From: Flavobacteriales bacterium
Lineage (GTDB): Bacteria; Bacteroidota; Bacteroidia; UBA10329
Assembly: GCA_021739695.1 (NCBI GenBank)
Contig: JAIPBM010000008.1
Location: 101,013-165,012, forward strand
Direction of reading: 5' to 3'
Length of the DNA stretch: 64,000 nt
A program made the translations under genes and the position numbers. The notes below the pieces were generated by a model, which was given only the letters and a program-made list of their open reading frames with translations, was not told where the DNA came from and did not search any database. Below, one piece after another: positions 50,002 through 60,301 of the stretch; positions within the stretch are counted from its first letter, which is position 1; every line of letters starts with the position of its first letter.

Positions 50002-53000
50002 TTAGAACGAATTCAAGTCAAGCTGACGAACAGTTCCGAACCATTTGATGACCTTCTCTCCGATGCCAGGTGCATCCACATGAATCAGATAAACACCACT
50101 TGCAACTGGGATTCTCATGTGGTTATTCAAGTCCCAATCCAACGAAGTAATTGGGGAATCTTTCTTGAATTGACGCACAAGGATTCCATTCACACTATAG
50201 ATGCTGACAGTACACGTCTGTGGTAAATTAATGATCTTAACCACATTGTCCAACTGAGTATCCTCATACCCAGAATGAGCATAGTACGGATTTGGAACCG
50301 CTCTGATCAGATCAAGCGCGTTTTCAGCCGTTGGGTTATCACCTCGCACTGTAGCAAAATCTCCTGTAGAGAAGGTGTACATCGGCAAATTATCATTCTC
50401 TGGCTGACCAGCTGCCCATCCTGGAGCGTAGCTCTGACGATATGGTTTGGTCACTCTTAAGTTGATGTTCACCACATTTTCAAGAAGATTTGAATTCGGT
50501 GCAAGCAATGGCACCCCTACCCACATAGCATCTTTGAAAATGCGTCTCTTCGAAGTAGTTGATGGATCAAAATTGTTCTCAGACAATTTGCTATAAATGA
50601 ATGCTCCTTGATCGTATGCTGGAACATCATCATTAGGGCTGTCTCCATTGTGTCCAAAGACATAGATGTAGTGTCCACCACCGAAAATCGGATTCACAAA
50701 CGGAGTTGCAAGGTCTGGATCGAAATTCCCATCAAACACTTCAGTGGTAGGATTCCAGATCATATCTGCACCATTGCTTTGTTGTAACCAAGAATTCTCT
50801 CCGAATGCCATGTTCAATCTTTCTCCAGTTTCCACATTTATTGCAAAACCAGGGAACCATCCCATTCCTGTGGTGCCTGAACCATCAGGCTTGCCGTCTT
50901 TTCCAACAGAAGGACTCATGCGAAGGTTAAACCTTTGAGCATCTCCAATTCTTGGAACGTAATCATCCCCGATTTCCAACACAGGACAACGAGTCCATTT
51001 GTCTTGATCGGCAGTAATCTCAATGTCAACACTAGCAAGTTCTGACAGCTTTACCAACGCTTTGAACTTATCCCAAGAAGGCGACATAACGCTATCTCGA
51101 TGGCTGGCCAATTTATATGGAGCCCACGTTCCATTCAAAACAGTTTCATATACCTGTTCATCATCACCCACATAATCACTATTGGCAGGTACATTTTGAT
51201 CGACAAGTGTTCCCGAACGAATCCAGTTTAAAGGAGATGTTCCATCCACATCTGGAATACCGGTCAACCAGAATTTCGAACCAGAGTATGAGATTCTACC
51301 ATCAATAAATCCGTTTCCGCTTGCCTCATCTCCTGGGTCGATTGTTTGCTCCACGAAAACAGATAATCCCCATTCCGGAATCAATTGCTCATTCCCATTA
51401 GATAATCCCAACGACTTGGAAGACCAAACAGTATTATCTGTGAACGCTTGAACATCTGGACAACCATCACCAATACACTGTAGCGACCAATAAGCATCTG
51501 AAAGGTCATTTACATCAGTACTATCGTGCATTTTAAACACAAAATCAGCATTTGGAAGGTTCTTCGGGTTAATCACCTTAATGTCTACTGGTCCTTGACC
51601 GTATTCATACGTAATGGTATCGATACGACCCGTTGAACTAGCTAGGATATCTCGGATACTTTGACGCACCAAAGAAAGATCTCGCCCTCCATTTCCTTGA
51701 CCTTCAATCCTTTTTAATCTTGGGCCATCACCATAAGCTGCAGCAAGAACAGTTCCTTCTTGTTCAGGCTCAGTTTTGTGCGGTATCCCGATGACTGGAA
51801 CAATTGCTCCTCCAAAAGCATTCTTACGTCCTGCCAAGTATGGGTTCTTCTGACCATCCAATTGAAGTGGGTCATTCTGATCGTAAGGCTTGTAGTTGTT
51901 GTACGAGTAGGCAACTGCCATGTAGTAGTACTTCTTGTGATTTACTAAAGCTCTATCTGTTGTGGCAAATTGATCCTGAGTTATTTTAAAGGAGTGCTGT
52001 AAACCATCATTTGCACCATTCACCATTTCCACAGGAATACTAGCATTCAATTCGTCTGAGAATGTAAAGTTTATGAGTTGCGATATTGATGCACCAGTGG
52101 TAGAATCAGTGTTCTCGATGTCGCACTGTGCAACCAAACGAGCAACATCAGGATTAGTCAACTCAGACGAAGAAACACTTGAATTCTTCAATTGGAATAT
52201 CTGATAACCTTCGAATCGAAAAACGTTTCTGCCGTCTCCACTGAATGCTGGCGGAATAAACGGATCAATCTGAGCATAATCTTCGTTCGCGTTATTGGAA
52301 GAAGAAGGATTCGAAAGAGTCAAAATAAGCTCCTTGTCCAACTCAACAATACCTAGTTCTGGGGCATCTGGACCATCAATTAGGACAAAGCAGTTGTCAA
52401 ATAACGACTGTGCCTTATCGTCAACTACTCTCACTTTTTCAACTGATTCAAAAGGGTCTGTAGAATTACTCGCTCGAGCCCAAACCACCCCCACAGTGAT
52501 ATCATTTACTGCACCTGGTTCCAATGTAAAAGGACCTGCTGACTGCATAAACCTTCTATCAAACGGAACGTTGTTTGAGGTTTGCTCAGTCCAAATAGGT
52601 TGTGGTGTTCCTCCAGTTCCCCAACCACAAGGGTCAGAATCTCCAGGGAACATATATCCAGATAACGTTCCCACATCGCAACCACCACTTGGGTGACCGT
52701 TTTGTCCATAACACATTGGCGAACCATCTTTCCAAATACCACGCATATAGTTGTAATAATCAGCACCTGTTCGCGGATCCTGTGTGGCTTGATTTCCTTG
52801 ACCTGAATTATTGTGGTAAACAAATCGTCTCATACCAAAACGCTCATTGTCAACTCGACCATCTCCATACCCTACCCCAATGCCACCGTAGACGATTCCT
52901 CCTTCACTTATTGCTTGAGCAACCTCACAGTTTGTGTAAAGCGGGTTGTCCATTCCATCGTTATCTTGATAAGGACCTTGGAAAAAGTCAACTCCAACTG

Positions 53001-54057
53001 CAGGGGGATTTGCTCCATATTGCTGAGGTCCGCCAGTTCCATCAATGGCAAAACCATTGTAGCAGTATCCAAGTCCTCTTCTAACATCACATCCGACATA
53101 GTCGTCTTGTGAATATCCAAGGTCCGGATCTACCCACTGCGCGAAATAAGTATTTGTAAGCGTAAACGAACCACGATTAATAAGCTCATAATTGTAAAAG
53201 GTCATGTCATTAATCTCATCGTTGGTTGAGAACGCAAAGGCCTGCCCACGAATTTCCATACCGATTGGATTTGCTCCTGTTTCGGTGTGAATATTTCCTT
53301 TATCATTGAAAACCCACCACAAAGTTTCATCACCGAAAAGCTTTACTTCTCGTTCTAAAAGACAGTTGAACTCAGTAGGATTAAGATCGTAGTAAGGGTA
53401 ATCTCCACCATCCTCTGGATTGTAGTTTCCACTTCCATCAGCATCGTAATACGGTGCAAGATTATAATCCTGCCCCATGGATATGTCTCCGTGTGCAGGC
53501 CAATTCAGAATGGAGGCTGGAATGGAATATCCCGCATATTCTGTAGCCTCATCACAATCTGGATCATTAGTGCACAAGTACCAAGCTACAAACTCATCTA
53601 CTTCGGTGCGGGTAATCTGGAAAAACCGATCATATTCCGAACAAGTAGCGGGGTCAATTTCAGCCGTAGTGGTATTTAATGGTCCAGGCCAAAAGTCATA
53701 TCCAGTTTGACGAAATTGAATGGCCGCTACCTTAAGTTGATTATTAACGTCAACTCCTCCCATCCAAAGCGATCCTCTATAGAGCGCATGAACACCACCA
53801 TCTTTTGGAACTTCATAAGCGGCAATATTGGTGGATAAATTCCCCCACATATCGCCTCCCGAATGAACCAACGTCCGAACATTGTTCAAATCGAGCTGTA
53901 TAGACGTGCTTGGAGGCGCACAGTCGGCAGCAAGATCTTTTGGGCCTGCTGTTTTGTTGCTCGAATTTTCGAGTCCTTTAGTTTTCTCAGCGAAGGACAA
54001 ATCGGAAATTCCGATAAGTACTGCTGCAATTGTGAATAATCTAACTTGTTTTAACAT
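50002..54057 (-). CDS. Giant secreted protein with C-terminal T9SS-like sorting domain
   Basis: The 1351-residue protein has a signal peptide (QVRLFTIAAVLIGISDLSFA) and no membrane helix. Its ~1,250-residue body is rich in Asp, Gly, Asn and aromatic residues, with no enzyme motif I recognise. The last ~90 residues begin IRAVPNPYYAHSGYE and end with IPVASGVYLIHVDAPGIGEKVIKWFGTVRQ, resembling a type IX sorting domain. It lies between a TonB receptor and a PorV-like gene on the same strand (24 and 36 bp gaps), so the three are probably co-transcribed and linked in function. Confidence 0.85.
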   Translation of the reverse strand: MLKQVRLFTIAAVLIGISDLSFAEKTKGLENSSNKTAGPKDLAADCAPPSTSIQLDLNNVRTLVHSGGDMWGNLSTNIAAYEVPKDGGVHALYRGSLWMGGVDVNNQLKVAAIQFRQTGYDFWPGPLNTTTAEIDPATCSEYDRFFQITRTEVDEFVAWYLCTNDPDCDEATEYAGYSIPASILNWPAHGDISMGQDYNLAPYYDADGSGNYNPEDGGDYPYYDLNPTEFNCLLEREVKLFGDETLWWVFNDKGNIHTETGANPIGMEIRGQAFAFSTNDEINDMTFYNYELINRGSFTLTNTYFAQWVDPDLGYSQDDYVGCDVRRGLGYCYNGFAIDGTGGPQQYGANPPAVGVDFFQGPYQDNDGMDNPLYTNCEVAQAISEGGIVYGGIGVGYGDGRVDNERFGMRRFVYHNNSGQGNQATQDPRTGADYYNYMRGIWKDGSPMCYGQNGHPSGGCDVGTLSGYMFPGDSDPCGWGTGGTPQPIWTEQTSNNVPFDRRFMQSAGPFTLEPGAVNDITVGVVWARASNSTDPFESVEKVRVVDDKAQSLFDNCFVLIDGPDAPELGIVELDKELILTLSNPSSSNNANEDYAQIDPFIPPAFSGDGRNVFRFEGYQIFQLKNSSVSSSELTNPDVARLVAQCDIENTDSTTGASISQLINFTFSDELNASIPVEMVNGANDGLQHSFKITQDQFATTDRALVNHKKYYYMAVAYSYNNYKPYDQNDPLQLDGQKNPYLAGRKNAFGGAIVPVIGIPHKTEPEQEGTVLAAAYGDGPRLKRIEGQGNGGRDLSLVRQSIRDILASSTGRIDTITYEYGQGPVDIKVINPKNLPNADFVFKMHDSTDVNDLSDAYWSLQCIGDGCPDVQAFTDNTVWSSKSLGLSNGNEQLIPEWGLSVFVEQTIDPGDEASGNGFIDGRISYSGSKFWLTGIPDVDGTSPLNWIRSGTLVDQNVPANSDYVGDDEQVYETVLNGTWAPYKLASHRDSVMSPSWDKFKALVKLSELASVDIEITADQDKWTRCPVLEIGDDYVPRIGDAQRFNLRMSPSVGKDGKPDGSGTTGMGWFPGFAINVETGERLNMAFGENSWLQQSNGADMIWNPTTEVFDGNFDPDLATPFVNPIFGGGHYIYVFGHNGDSPNDDVPAYDQGAFIYSKLSENNFDPSTTSKRRIFKDAMWVGVPLLAPNSNLLENVVNINLRVTKPYRQSYAPGWAAGQPENDNLPMYTFSTGDFATVRGDNPTAENALDLIRAVPNPYYAHSGYEDTQLDNVVKIINLPQTCTVSIYSVNGILVRQFKKDSPITSLDWDLNNHMRIPVASGVYLIHVDAPGIGEKVIKWFGTVRQLDLNSF

Positions 54058-54081
54058 GACCTTAATTTTTTTCTATTCCAA

Positions 54082-57000
54082 TCAGAAGTTTAACATTAGC
54101 CCCACTCTAAATCTCCTTGGACGGGAGTAGTTGAATGGATTGTTTACTGCCACTGCGTACAGGTCACGGAATGATTGTTCGTCAGTTTGGGATTGTATAG
54201 AGGTTTGGAATTCAGCTGCAGCCAAATATCCATCATCATCTGGATTTCCTGTTTTACGATAAACGCTCAGGATATTTTGGGTATTCAAGAGGTTTTGAAG
54301 ATCGAGGTAGATATTGAGCATAGACGTCTTAGCCGGCTTTCCATCCTTTGGCTTGTTCCACTTGATCATTACGTCTTTGTCAATTCTCATATCAATCCTA
54401 AACTGCCATGGTTTGTTCGAACCATTAATGGATCCATCCAGGAACGAAGCTGTGCCTCCCAATGCTGTTGGAGTGGTGTTTCTTTGTCTCGTGTAAGGAT
54501 TACCAGAACCAGCACGAATTATGGCATTCACCCCAAAGCTTTGCAACCAGTTGATTGTTTTTCCTCCTTTGGTGACCGTCTTAGGGCCGTTGTAATTATT
54601 ACCTACTCCGAATCGATAATCAGCAGAAACGACAATATTGTGTCGCTGATCAAAATCCAAAGGCTGAATAACACGAAGATTTGGAAACCCTGAATTGACC
54701 AAGTTTACTCCAGTTTCGACACTAGAACCTGTTCCATCCGCGAATTGAAGGGTATAAGCCACACGAAGTTGCAAATTCTTGGTCCTTCTCATGTCATAAG
54801 AAACTGTTAATCCTTTTACCGTTCCAAAATCGATATTACCGAAAGTGGTATAAGTTCTTGGATATGCTTCAGCAACTCTAATCGTGGCAATCTGATTCCT
54901 CATTTCACGATAGAATCCGTTGAACTCAATCGCAGATCGTTTTCCGATGGTTTGCTTGAAACCGATTGCATATTCTATAGTTGTAGTAGGCTTCAAATCA
55001 GGATTGTTGACACGGTCGGTTCTATTGTTCAAGTACAAATAGTCTATGAGATCCAAACGGTTTCCGCTCAATGGTCGCTGGGTTAAAACATCATAGTTTG
55101 CGTAAAAGAGTGCATTATCTGATATCGGGAACGAAAATGAAATCCTTGGCATCACATTCACTTGTGGAACGTAATCCTTAAAAGCCGATGAAGAGATGAC
55201 ATTTTGGTCTGGATTCACCAAATAGGGCGCTATTCCATTTCCAGTTGCTAGTATAGAAGGGTCAGTTATTTCTGTTCCTTGAGCATTATACCAAACAGTT
55301 CCTTCACGATATCCAACAATTGCAGTAGGACTTGCAACATCGTTAACGTAGACAACTGCAGAATTACTGATGTTTCCAGGATGAGTGATTTCCTCTCCCC
55401 CTAAATTCGTCACATCTCCAGCAGTATAAGCCTCATACAGCAAGAACGGATCCTTTAGCACTTTTTGATTAGCATCATATCGGTCTACACGAACACCAAC
55501 ACGGAAGATAAGATCCTTGAAGGTAAACTCATCTTGAATGTAACCTGCCATGTATATAGGCTGAAACGCTCCGATCTTACGAGTGAGGTTTCCGTATGAA
55601 TCTCTTTCAGTAAAAAAATCATCAAACGTAGGCTTGCTTTTGAGCTTCTTACCAGTATGGTCGAAACCATAATACTGAACAAGATTATTTCCGTTGTTCA
55701 ATAGTTCATCTGCGCTAAACCAACTAACATCAAAGAAATCAGGATTATAAGAGTCAATGTCAATCCAATCTGTCCCTGTAGGATCAAGGCCAAGCGCCTC
55801 GCGGATGTTGTAGTCGATGTAGTATTGGCCTTCCCCGTGGATAGGATATTCATTATCAGCGGTATACAACTGATTGTAAGAAATCGTGTCAGTGTAATTT
55901 CCGTTTGAATCGAAATGAACAATCGGATTATCAGTATCCTGTTGTGAAAGGTGACTGTTCGCATACTGGCGAGTCAAAGTCCATAGTGAATATGGTGAAT
56001 AGCCCACGTATGCATCACTTCGTTGCTCATACTCAAAACCTAATTGGATAGAGTGGTTTCCAATATCAAAAGAACCAGTAGCCATTACCCGAAATTGAGT
56101 TTGATCCAATTTACTGTAGCTGTTATACTGAGTTCCAGTGTTATCCCAAATCCCGTAAACAGATCTTGGAGAATCACCATTACGAAGAGCTCCACGGTCT
56201 TGCGATATCTGGGTCAAGTTCTCGTATTTTTCAGTTGGGTCAGGGTTTTGGTCATAAAACTGAGTCGTGTATGCAGAAAGGTACGGGTTAATGTCTGAGG
56301 ATTCGAAACTCACCAACGTGTCACGGTCAGGTCCTTGAATAAAACCAGGCAATCCGGTAACACCATCAATACCAAAACCATAGGTTTTCTCTCGGTAAGT
56401 TGTGAATTTCCCTACATATCCATAACGGAACAATTCGTCCTTATGCTCATTATCCTGCGTGTTCTGTTGAAAGCTGGAATAATCAGCTTGGATACTATAG
56501 AACGCGTTACCGATTCCACTCTTTTTAGGCGTTTCGCCTTCTGCTGGAGCTTTTGGAGTGAACCGCTGCGTGAAACGCCCATACACCCTCCATGTCTTAT
56601 TGATGATCTCTCCGTTATTGTCATAATTAAAGAGTGAACCTTCATAGTCATAGTTTCGCGCATCGTTGAAATCGATCGAACCACCAACCTTAAGAGTTAC
56701 ATCTGCCGGAAGATAGAAATCGAGGTTTCCAGAGGCCACAACACCACGGCTACGAACGTTCTTACGTTGAGCTGTCCATTCAAGATCGCTCTTTCTAATC
56801 AACTCTGATCTGAGAATTGAAGCACCGGATGATGACTGAACAATTGGGTTAGTCCGAAGGTCATTCAACACATCATCCTTCACGTAGTACGAACCAATTG
56901 CAGACGGACGTGGATCTTTAACATAATTAACCTCGCCAGCCAAAAAGTAACCCATGATAGGCTTTTTAGTATTTCCAGTAGGATCAGATTTATCCTTGAT

Positions 57001-57810
57001 ACTGATGAGAGGACCTGAAACGTTTCCTGCTACCAGTTGATATCCCTGAGGATCCAGAAAATACTGATTCTTACTATTTATTTTAAAACCACCAGAACTG
57101 ACGACCTCTAATCCACCGTAGGTTTTACTTGAGGCGCCTTTAGTTGTAATTGAGATTACACCACCAGTAGCATCTCCATACTGAGCAGGTATACCTCCGG
57201 TGAGTACGCTCACTTGTTCGTACGCTGCCTGAGGCAAACTGGCAGAGCCTCTTACTTTCACACCATCGATGAAAGTATTGGTAGAGCCTTCTCTGGTACC
57301 ACGGATACTACCTACGGCCCCATCATTATCTTGAACACCAGCTACTGTTGTTACCGCAGTTGAAGCTCCCCTACTTGGCATCTTTTCAATATCTGCTCCT
57401 GAAACAGTGGTCTTTGAGCCTCCGTCTTTTTCAATCAACGGAATGACATAAGCCACAACCTGTACTTCATCAAGTTTAACTCCAGCAGACATTTCGAACT
57501 TGACTTCAATGTTCTGCTCTGCCTTAATGATAACCCCGGTTCTTTCCTGAGCTGTAAAACCCACTACAGAAGCTTTCAAAACATAATTGTTGCCTGGTTT
57601 AATCGATTTTATCTTGTATCGACCATCAAAATCAGTGGTACTACCTGTAACCACCTGACCAGCTTGCATAACGGCAACGTTGGCAAATGGAATCGGTTCG
57701 CCCTTGTCGTCCACAACGGTTCCATACACACCACCAGTTCCGATTTGGGCTCTGGATACGCCTACTGCACTTATTATCAGTAAACTAAGAAGTAGAAGTC
57801 TTTTTGTCAT
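54082..57810 (-). CDS. TonB-dependent outer-membrane receptor with carboxypeptidase-like domain
   Basis: The 1242-residue protein has a signal peptide (LLLLSLLIISAVGVSRAQ), a carboxypeptidase-regulatory-like beta-sandwich (GVYGTVVDDKGEPIPFANV to ~115), a plug (ASTAVTTVAGVQDNDGAVG, and GVKVRGSASLPQ), and a large barrel ending RPRRFRVGLMLNF. No SusD-like gene is adjacent. It may import a ligand or support surface export. It is the first gene of a three-gene unit with the giant secreted protein and the PorV-like protein. Confidence 0.92.
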   Translation of the reverse strand: MTKRLLLLSLLIISAVGVSRAQIGTGGVYGTVVDDKGEPIPFANVAVMQAGQVVTGSTTDFDGRYKIKSIKPGNNYVLKASVVGFTAQERTGVIIKAEQNIEVKFEMSAGVKLDEVQVVAYVIPLIEKDGGSKTTVSGADIEKMPSRGASTAVTTVAGVQDNDGAVGSIRGTREGSTNTFIDGVKVRGSASLPQAAYEQVSVLTGGIPAQYGDATGGVISITTKGASSKTYGGLEVVSSGGFKINSKNQYFLDPQGYQLVAGNVSGPLISIKDKSDPTGNTKKPIMGYFLAGEVNYVKDPRPSAIGSYYVKDDVLNDLRTNPIVQSSSGASILRSELIRKSDLEWTAQRKNVRSRGVVASGNLDFYLPADVTLKVGGSIDFNDARNYDYEGSLFNYDNNGEIINKTWRVYGRFTQRFTPKAPAEGETPKKSGIGNAFYSIQADYSSFQQNTQDNEHKDELFRYGYVGKFTTYREKTYGFGIDGVTGLPGFIQGPDRDTLVSFESSDINPYLSAYTTQFYDQNPDPTEKYENLTQISQDRGALRNGDSPRSVYGIWDNTGTQYNSYSKLDQTQFRVMATGSFDIGNHSIQLGFEYEQRSDAYVGYSPYSLWTLTRQYANSHLSQQDTDNPIVHFDSNGNYTDTISYNQLYTADNEYPIHGEGQYYIDYNIREALGLDPTGTDWIDIDSYNPDFFDVSWFSADELLNNGNNLVQYYGFDHTGKKLKSKPTFDDFFTERDSYGNLTRKIGAFQPIYMAGYIQDEFTFKDLIFRVGVRVDRYDANQKVLKDPFLLYEAYTAGDVTNLGGEEITHPGNISNSAVVYVNDVASPTAIVGYREGTVWYNAQGTEITDPSILATGNGIAPYLVNPDQNVISSSAFKDYVPQVNVMPRISFSFPISDNALFYANYDVLTQRPLSGNRLDLIDYLYLNNRTDRVNNPDLKPTTTIEYAIGFKQTIGKRSAIEFNGFYREMRNQIATIRVAEAYPRTYTTFGNIDFGTVKGLTVSYDMRRTKNLQLRVAYTLQFADGTGSSVETGVNLVNSGFPNLRVIQPLDFDQRHNIVVSADYRFGVGNNYNGPKTVTKGGKTINWLQSFGVNAIIRAGSGNPYTRQRNTTPTALGGTASFLDGSINGSNKPWQFRIDMRIDKDVMIKWNKPKDGKPAKTSMLNIYLDLQNLLNTQNILSVYRKTGNPDDDGYLAAAEFQTSIQSQTDEQSFRDLYAVAVNNPFNYSRPRRFRVGLMLNF

Positions 57811-57848
57811 ACTTATTACGTTTCAATTGTGCTTCGCAAAAAGCGCGG

Positions 57849-57880
57849 CTAAAGTAGCAAAGATCAATTCGCGTGTCAAA
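57849..57880 (-). promoter_or_regulatory. Candidate promoter of the TonB receptor unit
   Basis: On the minus strand TTTG (57880-57877), a 20-nt spacer and TACTTTAG (57856-57849, one mismatch to TAnnTTTG) precede the receptor start by ~40 bp. Confidence 0.5.
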
Positions 57881-57917
57881 ATTTGTTAAACAATTGTTAA
57901 AGCCTGTTAATTCAGGT

Positions 57918-58388
57918 TCATTTATACGGTCTTTCTAGGATAGCATTCAACACTACGGCTTGCCTTAAATCGAATCCATTTGGCAGTATTTTATCTATCA
58001 AATTCTCTGTCTCTTCCTCAACCATTTCAGCACGTTTCACCTGCCTTTCTACCCGATGTCCTTGCATTTCTGTAACTGACATTCTGTAATCTTCCTTCAA
58101 ATGTGAATGAGTAAGATCGCTATGCAGGAACTTATCTGCGTTATTTTGGCGTTCAGATTTAACTTTCAGAGGTTGTGGTTCTGGCTTTCCCGAAACCTGC
58201 TCGCGCATCATCTTTTCCAGCGACTCGAACGGATCGAGCTGACCTGTTGTAGATTCCATCTTCGGTCTTTTTCCAGAGCTTCCAGCAGGTTGTGGATTCG
58301 CACCCTTTTCCTGAGATTTTCTGTAAGCATTCCAGAAAAACCAGCCAATGGCTATCACTACGTAAACGATATTTCCTAGATCATCCAT
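57918..58388 (-). CDS. Hypothetical membrane-anchored protein
   Basis: The 156-residue protein has one N-terminal membrane helix (LGNIVYVVIAIGWFFWNAYRK) followed by a charged, probably disordered cytoplasmic region rich in Lys, Glu and Gln. The C-terminus DLRQAVVLNAILERPYK looks like a short helix that could bind a partner. Its layout recalls small scaffold proteins, but no family is recognised. The next small gene on the strand stops one base before its start. Confidence 0.72.
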   Translation of the reverse strand: MDDLGNIVYVVIAIGWFFWNAYRKSQEKGANPQPAGSSGKRPKMESTTGQLDPFESLEKMMREQVSGKPEPQPLKVKSERQNNADKFLHSDLTHSHLKEDYRMSVTEMQGHRVERQVKRAEMVEEETENLIDKILPNGFDLRQAVVLNAILERPYK

Positions 58389-58389
58389 G

Positions 58390-58662
58390 TTATTCTTTCT
58401 TTCTCTTAACCGACCATTTTTTAGAACGTTGGTTCCTGGTTGATTTCTTCTTTGTTTGTTTCATTCGTTTCCTCGTCTCCTTATCCTGCCCTTTCCAATG
58501 CCGTTTGATGGCTTTATCTTGGGCTGCTTGAGACTCTTTTTTGAGAGCCTCCTGCTTTTTATCCGCCTCTTTTTGTGCTTTAGTTGCTGAACTTTGCGCT
58601 AAAGCCACATTGGCGATTACTGATAAGAAGAACAAAAAGATAAAATGCTTGACGTTTTTCAT
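58390..58662 (-). CDS. Small secreted, very basic protein
   Basis: From ATG at 58662 it has 90 residues: a signal peptide (FIFLFFLSVIANVALAQ), then an extremely Lys/Arg-rich region (KEADKKQEALKKESQ, RKRMKQTKKKSTRN, KWSVKRKKE). It may bind polyanions such as lipopolysaccharide or nucleic acid, or be a structural helix. No family is recognised. It ends one base before the membrane-anchored gene's start. Confidence 0.7.
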   Translation of the reverse strand: MKNVKHFIFLFFLSVIANVALAQSSATKAQKEADKKQEALKKESQAAQDKAIKRHWKGQDKETRKRMKQTKKKSTRNQRSKKWSVKRKKE

Positions 58663-58833
58663 GGACGCTAAAAATGAATCGTGGATAACGGACCTAATGT
58701 ATCTGAGCAGACAATTATCTAAACTCAATTTAAAAGGTTCTGAATTACGCAAAATACATCATCTGCAGGCATCGGACACAAACCATCGCAATAAAACCCT
58801 GACCAAACGAGTTGTATCCCCTAACTTTGAGGC

Positions 58834-59265
58834 ATGAATTCAACACGAATTTCTCTTTTAACCACAGTTCTCGGTTGCATAGTAACGTTGAACGCTTGTA
58901 CACGCGACAATCCGAGCGGAATCCCGTATGTACCTGTAAACTATCAACTTACGGTTTCCAATCCTCAATTTTCCCCGTTGCTTGCCGTTGGCGGTTGGGT
59001 CTATATCAACGGTGGTTCGAAGGGAATTATCGTTTATCGGTTTTCGCCAGAGGAATTCCGAGCTTACGATAGGCATTGCACGTTTCAGATCAATGATGGT
59101 TGTAGAGTAACGATGGACAATACTGCCATTACAGCTGTTGATAGCGAATGTTGTCACTCGAAATTTTTGATCATCGATGGTGCACCAATTGATGGACCTG
59201 CTGCTATTGGACTTCAGCAATACAACGCTCAGTTTGATGGAAATACGCTTCTCATTTTCAACTAG
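58834..59265 (+). CDS. Lipoprotein with degenerate Rieske-like fold
   Basis: The 143-residue protein has a lipoprotein signal ending LNAC (Cys22). The C-terminal half resembles a Rieske domain: AYDRHCTFQ, a C-C-H-S-K-F block near residue 106, and GAPIDGPAAIGLQQYNAQFDGNTLLIF, whose GPA-xxxL-xxY tail is typical. But the iron-sulfur ligands are broken: CTF replaces CTH and ECCH replaces CPCH. It probably no longer binds a [2Fe-2S] cluster. Its stop codon directly abuts the ATG of hldD. Confidence 0.72.
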   Translation: MNSTRISLLTTVLGCIVTLNACTRDNPSGIPYVPVNYQLTVSNPQFSPLLAVGGWVYINGGSKGIIVYRFSPEEFRAYDRHCTFQINDGCRVTMDNTAITAVDSECCHSKFLIIDGAPIDGPAAIGLQQYNAQFDGNTLLIFN

Positions 59266-60231
59266 ATGATCGTAGTTACCGGTGCAGCTGGGTTTATTGG
59301 AAGTTGCCTATTGGCAGGATTAAAGGATGCCGGATACAGCGACCTTGTTGCTGTTGATGACTTCAGCAATCCGACCAAAAACCTGAACCTCAATGGAAAA
59401 AAGCTTACGGCAACAGTTGACCGCAAAGACTTTTTCCGATGGGCTGAACAGAACCATCGATTCATCCAGTTTGTGTTTCATTTGGGTGCGAGAACAGACA
59501 CCACCGAATTCGACAAGCAGATATTCCAGGAACTGAATGTCGATTACTCGAAACAAGTGTGGAAACTGTGTGCCGAATTCGGCCTTCCTTTAGTCTATGC
59601 TTCATCGGCAGCGACCTACGGTTTGGGAGAACTTGGATTTGAGGACAATCATTCCGTGATACAAAACCTCAAACCCTTAAACCCTTACGGAGAATCGAAA
59701 AACGAATTCGATCGATGGGCCGTTGACCAGAGAACCAAACCATACTTCTGGTCAGGGCTGAAATTCTTCAACGTGTACGGCCCAAACGAATATCATAAAG
59801 GAAGAATGGCATCTGTCATCCTTCACGCTTTCAACCAGATCTGCAGAACTGGCGAAATGAGACTTTTCCGCTCGCACAATTCGAACTACCAAGATGGCGA
59901 GCAGCTTCGCGATTTCATTTACGTGAAAGACATTATTGCAACCTGCATCTTTCTAATGGAAAACAGAAAGCATTCTGGCATCTACAATTTGGGAACTGGC
60001 ACAGCCAGAACATTTCTTGATCTTACCAAAGCCACTTTTAAGGCAATGGGTAAAACAGAATCAATCCAATTCGTAGATACTCCAGAAGATATCAGAGACA
60101 AATACCAGTACTTCACTGAAGCCAATATGTCCAAACTGCGCGCTATCGGCTTTACCAAACCTTTCTACACGTTAGAAGAAGGTGTGGCCGATTACGTAGG
60201 CAACTATTTGTTGCACGGCAATTATCTCTGA
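59266..60231 (+). CDS. hldD: ADP-glyceromanno-heptose 6-epimerase
   Basis: HldD converts ADP-D-glycero- to ADP-L-glycero-manno-heptose for lipopolysaccharide core synthesis. The 321-residue SDR protein has TGAAGFIGS near the N-terminus, the catalytic Y..K pair in NPYGESKNEFDRW, and FNVYGPNEYHKG and DFIYVKDI, family-specific motifs. It starts directly after the stop of the Rieske-like gene with no gap, so both are likely read from one transcript. No other heptose genes adjoin. Confidence 0.94.
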   Translation: MIVVTGAAGFIGSCLLAGLKDAGYSDLVAVDDFSNPTKNLNLNGKKLTATVDRKDFFRWAEQNHRFIQFVFHLGARTDTTEFDKQIFQELNVDYSKQVWKLCAEFGLPLVYASSAATYGLGELGFEDNHSVIQNLKPLNPYGESKNEFDRWAVDQRTKPYFWSGLKFFNVYGPNEYHKGRMASVILHAFNQICRTGEMRLFRSHNSNYQDGEQLRDFIYVKDIIATCIFLMENRKHSGIYNLGTGTARTFLDLTKATFKAMGKTESIQFVDTPEDIRDKYQYFTEANMSKLRAIGFTKPFYTLEEGVADYVGNYLLHGNYL

Positions 60232-60301
60232 TTCTGAATAAACAGGCTACTGAATATTCTTCTTATCAGTATGTCAAAGAACGAGGTGTACGCAATACTT
60301 T

